Below are positions 5,510-9,832 of a DNA stretch of 9,832 nucleotides, piece by piece. Position 1 is the stretch's first letter; each line of letters starts with the position of its first letter. The notes beneath the pieces were generated by a model that was not told where the DNA came from, made no database searches, and saw only the letters and a list, made by a program, of their open reading frames with translations. A program made the position numbers and the translations under genes. The stretch is from Oligoflexia bacterium (GTDB lineage Bacteria; Bdellovibrionota; Bdellovibrionia; Bdellovibrionales; UBA1609). The stretch spans positions 1 to 9,832 of the forward strand of contig JAPPIY010000143.1 of NCBI GenBank assembly GCA_026914095.1, given 5' to 3'.

Positions 5510-5818
5510 TTTCAACAGGAAGATATTGATAAGTTCTTTATTAAAGTGTTTGGTGAAAAGGATGAACAAGGTAATTATTCTGGTGGTCTCAAGGGAAGGT
5601 TAGATCAAAAAGAAATAGAGTTAAATAATTTTTTTAAAATTCAAAATGAAAGCTATAAAACTCTTTTTGATAAAATTGAAAATTTACTTCCGGCGGCTAC
5701 AAGCACAGGTCTAGCTATAGCTTATTCAAACCAAAAAAACAGTTATAAGAATCCAAGTATAATATGGGCTGTAATTTTTATTCTGTCATTACTAGGATTC
5801 CTAAAAACAGGCATTTAA
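5510..5818 (+). pseudogene. C-terminal remnant of a coiled-coil protein with a terminal membrane segment
   Basis: The frame is open from 5510, after TAG at 5507, to TAA at 5816. It reads FQQEDIDKFFIKVFGEKDEQ, then a glycine-containing turn (GGLKGRL), then a helical segment, then ENLLPAATSTGLAIAYSNQK and a hydrophobic end IIWAVIFILSLLGFL. This resembles the C-terminal part of larger bacterial coiled-coil membrane proteins of unknown function, recalled from general pattern and not from a search. Family-like residues continue upstream of the only usable start (GTG 5546) as far as the stop codon, and there is no Shine-Dalgarno, so the 5' part has been lost. A 90-residue protein starting at GTG 5546 cannot be excluded. 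Confidence 0.5.
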
Positions 5819-6005
5819 ACGCATTTTAATCGAAATGTTTAATCTTCTCTTGTAAGAATTACAAAAGCTTAATTGACAAAATTGTCTGATTTAAGGAAGC
5901 TTCTAATGCTGTAGCAAAAACCAAGAAATAGCGAATTAAAATTCCTAAATAAAACCTAAGTAAAAATTTTATCTACATTATTTTTTTTAGATAAAGTGAA
6001 AAAAA
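5819..6005. other. AT-rich spacer with possible hppA terminator
   Basis: TTTATCTA (5968-5975) pairs with TAGATAAA (5988-5995). Read on the minus strand, this hairpin begins 10 nt after the hppA stop and is followed by a short T run (TTTTT). The stem is AT-rich and the loop is 12 nt, so it is a weak terminator candidate. I see no gene in the rest of this stretch. Confidence 0.3.
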
Positions 6006-8090
6006 TCAAACTAAAAAGGGAGCGATCAGCAAAGCGACTATAGACATCAATTTTACAATGATATTCATGGCTGGCCCTGTGGTGTCTTTAAAAGGGTCTC
6101 CCACAGTATCTCCAATGACAGCTGCCGAATGGGCTGAACCGCCTTTTTTCTCACCTTCCAACTGACCCTGTTCAATGTATTTTTTTGCATTATCCCAAGC
6201 TCCTCCGGAGTTGGCCATAAAAAGAGCCAGAGTTACACCTGTTATTAAAGAGCCGGCTAAAGCTCCTCCTAAAGTTTCTGGCCCTAAAATAAAACCGATA
6301 ACAACAGGGGCTGAAACCGCCGTTAAACCCGGCAAGATCATTTCTCTAAGGGCCGCTTTAGTTGAAATTTCCACACATTTTTTGGTGTCAGGCTCTGCTT
6401 TTCCCTCTAAGAGGCCGGTAATTTCCTTAAATTGGCGGCGAATCTCTTCCACCATTCTCCCTGCGGCTTTTCCCACGGAAGTCATGGTAAGGCTGGCGCA
6501 AAATAAAACAACCATAGCTCCTAAAAAGAGGCCTGTTACCACTTTTGGATTGGTAATGTCCATACTGAGATCAACTCCTCCCGTTAAAAGAGCTTGTTTA
6601 AAAGCGACAAAAAGGGCTAAAGCTGTTAAAGCGGCAGAGCCGATAGCGAAGCCTTTTCCAATAGCCGCTGTTGTGTTTCCAAGAGAATCCAGGCGATCGG
6701 TGATGCTTCTGACTTCAGGGCCTAACCCTGACATTTCCGCTATTCCTCCCGCATTGTCAGCAATAGGGCCATAAGCGTCAATGCTCATTGTGACCCCTAC
6801 ATTGGCCAGCATGCCAACGGCGGACAGGGCAATGCCGTAAAGACCGCAAAGCCAGTAAGAGCTGGCAATTATGACAGCAATTAAAAATAAAGGGATAGCG
6901 CAGGATTCTAAACCCAAAGCCACTCCAGAGATAATATTGGTGGCTGGTCCTGTTTTAGAAGCCCGAGCGACACGGAAAACAGGCTGTCCCGCCGTATAAA
7001 ACTCTGTGACTTTTCCAATTAAAATACCTCCCAGCTGTCCGGCTAAAATGACAAGAAAAAGTTTGGGTGTAATGGCCATAGACCAAAAAATGCCAGCGGT
7101 TATAGCTAAAAATAAAAATCCTGTTGTGAGTTCCGCTCCCGCTAAAGCAAAAGAGGGTTTGAGTTTTTTAAGTAAATTCATGCAGAAAATTCCAACAAAA
7201 GAGCATATTAGGCCAAGCATTGCCAGCCAGATAGGCAGTGTCATCAAAAAAGTTTTAGAAGTGTTTTCTCCAAAAAGTATATGTATGTCTGTAAAGGACA
7301 TTGTGACAGCCAGAGTGATGGAGGCAACCATAGCTCCCACATAGGATTCAAAAATATCAGCTCCCATTCCAGCGACATCTCCCACATTGTCTCCCACATT
7401 GTCGGCAATCACTCCGGGATTGCGGGGGTCATCTTCTGGAATTCCCGCTTCCACTTTGCCGACAAGGTCTGATCCCACATCAGCCGCTTTGGTAAAAATA
7501 CCGCCTCCCACACGGGCAAAAAGAGCAATGGAAGAGGCTCCCATAGAAAAACCGGAAATGACAGATAAAAAAGAGTTTTCTTGTAAGAAATCCTCTAACA
7601 TAAAGTTGAGTTCTGTTGAAAGCATAGGAATATTAGAAAAAACTAAAAATCCTAATCCTAAAAGCCCTAAACTGGCGACAGCTATTCCCATCACAGCCCC
7701 TCCATTAAAGGCGATCAAAAGAGCTTTTGCTATTCCGTCCTGTTTGGCGGCTTGAGCTGTCCTCACATTCCCGCGAGTGGCGGATTTCATGCCAATAAAA
7801 CCCGCTGTAGCAGAGCATAAAGCGCCTAAAAAGAAAGCAAAAGCAACCTGCCAGTCAAAACTGAAAAATAGGGCTGTAGCTACTAGAGCTACAAAAACAG
7901 CCAATCTGCTATATTCCGCCTTTAAAAAGGTCATAGCTCCTAAATGGATGTTTTCAGCAATTTTTTCCATTTTTTCAGAGCCTGCCGATTGTTTTTTTAT
8001 TCTGTGATATAACAAATAGGCTAAGCCCAATCCGGCTCCGCTTGCTAAAAATATAAATATTAGGTTTTGATTGTAAAGAAGGGCTAACAT
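6006..8090 (-). CDS. hppA: Membrane-bound, K+-dependent ion-pumping pyrophosphatase
   Basis: This integral membrane enzyme hydrolyses pyrophosphate and pumps Na+ and/or H+ across the cytoplasmic membrane. The 694 residues are full length, with about 16 hydrophobic helices. The catalytic signatures are complete: DVGSDLVGKVE at 204-214, EDDPRNP at 219-225, DNVGDNVGD at 230-238, DNAKKYIE at 633-640 and GDTVGDPFKDT at 660-670. GNTTAAIGKG at 471-480 has Ala475 and Gly478 where K+-independent enzymes carry Lys and Thr, so K+ dependence is predicted. Glu248 in FESY (247-250) sits at the position typical of Na+-transporting members, whereas plant-type K+-dependent H+ pumps have it one turn later. Na+ or dual Na+/H+ transport is therefore an inference. 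AGGAG lies 6-7 nt before the ATG at 8090. The gene is monocistronic here and divergent from the enolase fusion. Confidence 0.97.
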   Translation of the reverse strand: MLALLYNQNLIFIFLASGAGLGLAYLLYHRIKKQSAGSEKMEKIAENIHLGAMTFLKAEYSRLAVFVALVATALFFSFDWQVAFAFFLGALCSATAGFIGMKSATRGNVRTAQAAKQDGIAKALLIAFNGGAVMGIAVASLGLLGLGFLVFSNIPMLSTELNFMLEDFLQENSFLSVISGFSMGASSIALFARVGGGIFTKAADVGSDLVGKVEAGIPEDDPRNPGVIADNVGDNVGDVAGMGADIFESYVGAMVASITLAVTMSFTDIHILFGENTSKTFLMTLPIWLAMLGLICSFVGIFCMNLLKKLKPSFALAGAELTTGFLFLAITAGIFWSMAITPKLFLVILAGQLGGILIGKVTEFYTAGQPVFRVARASKTGPATNIISGVALGLESCAIPLFLIAVIIASSYWLCGLYGIALSAVGMLANVGVTMSIDAYGPIADNAGGIAEMSGLGPEVRSITDRLDSLGNTTAAIGKGFAIGSAALTALALFVAFKQALLTGGVDLSMDITNPKVVTGLFLGAMVVLFCASLTMTSVGKAAGRMVEEIRRQFKEITGLLEGKAEPDTKKCVEISTKAALREMILPGLTAVSAPVVIGFILGPETLGGALAGSLITGVTLALFMANSGGAWDNAKKYIEQGQLEGEKKGGSAHSAAVIGDTVGDPFKDTTGPAMNIIVKLMSIVALLIAPFLV

Positions 8091-8120
8091 AAAATTCTCC
8101 TTTTTTTATACAGCTCTTTC

Positions 8121-8147
8121 TTTATAAAAATTATTTTTTGTTGGCAA
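8121..8147 (-). promoter_or_regulatory. Candidate hppA promoter
   Basis: On the minus strand TTGCCA (8142-8147) and TATAAA (8121-8126) are separated by 15 bp. They lie about 30 nt before the start codon, leaving room for the AGGAG ribosome binding site. The spacer is shorter than ideal. Confidence 0.4.
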
Positions 8148-8161
8148 GCCTTTTTAATTGG

Positions 8162-8212
8162 CTGGGAATGATAGGCTTAATATTGATCTTGTTTTTGAAT
8201 TTTCCTGTTGGC
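8162..8212 (+). repeat. Partial copy of the dispersed repeat (left module)
   Basis: GGGAATGATAGGCTTAATAT and the following GATCTTGTTTTTGAATTTTCC form an imperfect direct repeat of 8249-8295, starting 87 bp upstream of it. Only the left module is present. Confidence 0.55.
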
Positions 8213-8248
8213 TAGAGCTTGTCTCATAAATGTAAGAAGCCTATAAAA

Positions 8249-8402
8249 ACGGGAATTATAGGCTTATACTGATCCTGTTTGAATTTTCCATTGCCTTGTT
8301 CCGTCTTCTCCCAGGAGACGAAGCTTCCGCGAAAGCTTATCTTCGTGAAAACAGGGGCGGGAATCCAGCTGAAACCGGAGTTTTCAAATAGGATCAGTAT
8401 AA
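8249..8402. repeat. Dispersed palindromic repeat, copy C (MITE-like)
   Basis: This is the best-preserved copy. Terminal arms TTATACTGATCCTGTTTGAA (8264-8283) and TTCAAATAGGATCAGTATAA (8383-8402) are inverted repeats with one mismatch in 20. Inside lie a small hairpin (about 8302-8319), the nested inverted repeat ACGAAGCTT/AAGCTT...CTTCGT (8318-8346) and the core CGCGAAAGCTTATCTTCGTG (8328-8347), then AACAGGGGCGGGAATCCAG. The module GGGAATTATAGGCTTA precedes the left arm. It lies in the divergent spacer between hppA and the enolase fusion. Confidence 0.65.
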
Positions 8403-8616
8403 CACCACATAAATAAATTTTAAAACAAAGACAGGACTCAAATTTACAGCATTTTATAAAATTCATAAACGCTTATTCTCATATCTTGTAAACGCTGATA
8501 AACCCCTTGCGATTAAAGGCTCTCATAGACTATTTGCGGTTTTAAGTCTATAATTCCCGACTTTATTTAAAAATTTAACTTAAACTTTCCTTCTAAGCTG
8601 TGTTATAGATTCTTTT
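8403..8616. other. Spacer upstream of the enolase fusion
   Basis: TTTAAGTCTATAATTCCCGA at 8541-8560 is another isolated copy of the short repeat module (reverse orientation to that at 8251). A -10-like TATAGA lies at 8604-8609, 7 nt before GTG 8617, without a good -35. No gene is seen in 8403-8583. Confidence 0.35.
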
Positions 8617-9832
8617 GTGTATCTGAGCGGAAAAATCACAAACTCTTTTTTTACTTTCTTAAATCGGTATGAGTTGGACACCAGCCGGTTTTTTGAAATG
8701 ACAGCCTTAGAGATAGATTTTATCAGGGATCCTTATTCTTTGATGTCAGCCGATCAAGTGGAGCTTCTGCTAAGAAATATCCAAAGAGCCTACCAACAAA
8801 GGTTTATAGATAAAGCTTTGGTAACTACAGTGGGTCATAATGCCCCTCATTTAAAATCATGGGGGGGGCTGGAAAGCTCTTTGACTTTTTTTGACAGCCC
8901 AAAAGCCCTTTACGAAAAAATAGATAAATTTTTTAGTTTTTTTGTTTCTCCCCCTCTATTGATCTACAACAAAGAGAGCCATAAAGATTTTTTTTCATTT
9001 CAGACAGATTTTAATAAAGATAAATACCCGACAGTGAGGGATTACTTTCTGGCTGTTTTGGAGACTTTGCCTGTTTTTTTAGGGAAGGATCAAACCGAAG
9101 CTCAATGGGTGGAAGACAGGATAAAAATTTATTACAGTCAGGAGGAAAACTTATTTCTGCCTTTATCTGATTTGGAAACTGTTAAACCTGCTTTTTTAAT
9201 TTCTCAGTTGAAAGCCAGAGAGATCATTGACAGCAGGGGACAGCCCGCTTTGGAGGTGGATTTAATATGTGATAAGAAGTTTGTCTCTCACGGTGTGGTT
9301 CCCAGCGGGGCTTCTACAGGGAGATTTGAAGCCAGAGAGTTGAGGGATGAAGATCCTCATTACTTTTTTTCAAAGGGTTTGAAAAAAGCTTGTCAAAATG
9401 TCCAAAAGCTGTCCTCCCTTTTGAAAGGGCAGGATATAAGAGATCAAAAGCAAATTGACAGACTGCTTTTAAAAGCGGATAACAGCCCTTACAAAGAAAA
9501 TTTAGGCGCCAACACTTTGCTGGGGGTGTCTTTGGCTTGCTTAAGAGGCTCAGCTCAGCTGTCTCAAAAGGCTCTTTATGAATACGCCAGTCTTAAAAAT
9601 CAAGAATTGTCTTTGCCGGTTCCTTTGATGAATGTTATCAATGGCGGGGCTCATGGAAGCAATGAGCTGGATATTCAAGAATTTATGATTGTCCCGATTG
9701 GCTTTTCTTCTTTTAAATCAGCTTTGAGGGCTGGTTGTGAGGTTTTTTATTATTTAAAGCAGGAATTAAAGTCAAAAGGCTTTTCTATTGCTGTTGGCGA
9801 TGAAGGCGGTTTTACTCCTCGCTTTTCCTCTT
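8617..9832 (+). CDS. eno: Enolase with an N-terminal extension domain (3' end outside the window)
   Basis: Enolase converts 2-phosphoglycerate to phosphoenolpyruvate in glycolysis. The frame is open from 8584 to the right edge. Enolase homology begins near 9190 with AREIIDSRGQPALEVD. The catalytic loop SGASTG is at residues 230-235, His346 in NGGAH and Glu355 in DIQEFM match E. coli His158 and Glu167, and Glu396 in GDEGG matches Glu208, with exact spacing. Before it lie about 188 extra residues (161 if ATG 8698 is the start). They include FLNRYELDTSRFFEMTALEI, SADQVELLLRNIQRAY, VTTVGHNAPHLKSWGGLESS and FFSFFVSPPLLIYN, and I cannot assign a family. The first part loosely resembles N-terminal regions of AraC-type or sensory proteins. 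GTG 8617 is preferred because the helical pattern starts before ATG 8698, but neither start has a Shine-Dalgarno. AGGAGG at 9140-9145 lies inside the frame, before the enolase part. A G8 run at 8861-8868 is a possible slippage site. Confidence 0.85.
   Translation, partial: MYLSGKITNSFFTFLNRYELDTSRFFEMTALEIDFIRDPYSLMSADQVELLLRNIQRAYQQRFIDKALVTTVGHNAPHLKSWGGLESSLTFFDSPKALYEKIDKFFSFFVSPPLLIYNKESHKDFFSFQTDFNKDKYPTVRDYFLAVLETLPVFLGKDQTEAQWVEDRIKIYYSQEENLFLPLSDLETVKPAFLISQLKAREIIDSRGQPALEVDLICDKKFVSHGVVPSGASTGRFEARELRDEDPHYFFSKGLKKACQNVQKLSSLLKGQDIRDQKQIDRLLLKADNSPYKENLGANTLLGVSLACLRGSAQLSQKALYEYASLKNQELSLPVPLMNVINGGAHGSNELDIQEFMIVPIGFSSFKSALRAGCEVFYYLKQELKSKGFSIAVGDEGGFTPRFSS

Noticed and set aside
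6175..7755. Several plus-strand open frames inside hppA
   Set aside because: They are antisense shadows of the intact pyrophosphatase, rich in Pro/Ala/Lys/Ser low-complexity runs, with no start signals or recognisable domains.
8224..8466. 80-codon minus-strand frame
   Set aside because: It covers repeat copy C and owes its length to the palindromic repeat.

Overview
This is an AT-rich chromosomal window. The genes are spaced out and separated by repeat-laden intergenic DNA. The two confidently placed housekeeping functions are a membrane-bound K+-dependent pyrophosphatase and an enolase, and there is a typical SPase II lipoprotein. This points to a Gram-negative-type bacterium with a glycolytic, PPi-linked energy economy. 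I cannot place it taxonomically with confidence. A low-GC lineage such as Elusimicrobiota or a Bdellovibrionota-like group would fit, but that is a guess.

Left part (1-1268): the C-terminal part of a formylglycine-generating-enzyme-like (SUMF1/C-type-lectin fold) protein. Its last 42 codons have the hallmarks of a variable region of a diversity-generating retroelement (DGR): a GC jump to about 65% and a run of NNC codons where AAC would be expected in a template. A perfect 12-bp hairpin sits 15 bp past the stop codon. No reverse transcriptase or template repeat is in the window, so this would be an orphan or remote target. Next come a second strong hairpin, three imperfect 46-47-bp tandem repeats and a first copy of a dispersed palindromic repeat.

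Middle (1269-5820): a lipoprotein with a short Pro/Asn/Gly/Tyr repeat and eight further cysteines; a second copy of the dispersed repeat; and two tandem, diverged DUF4143-type AAA ATPases. Each ATPase has its own regulatory-looking DNA upstream: a strong promoter giving a leaderless message for the first, and a 30-bp palindrome for the second. A decayed C-terminal remnant of a coiled-coil/transmembrane protein follows.

Right part (5821-9832): hppA on the minus strand and, divergent from it across about 500 bp of repeats, an open reading frame that runs off the right edge. It fuses a roughly 160-190-residue N-terminal domain of unknown function to a catalytically complete enolase. The enolase fusion, the DGR-like variable region and the modular palindromic repeat family are the main points of interest.
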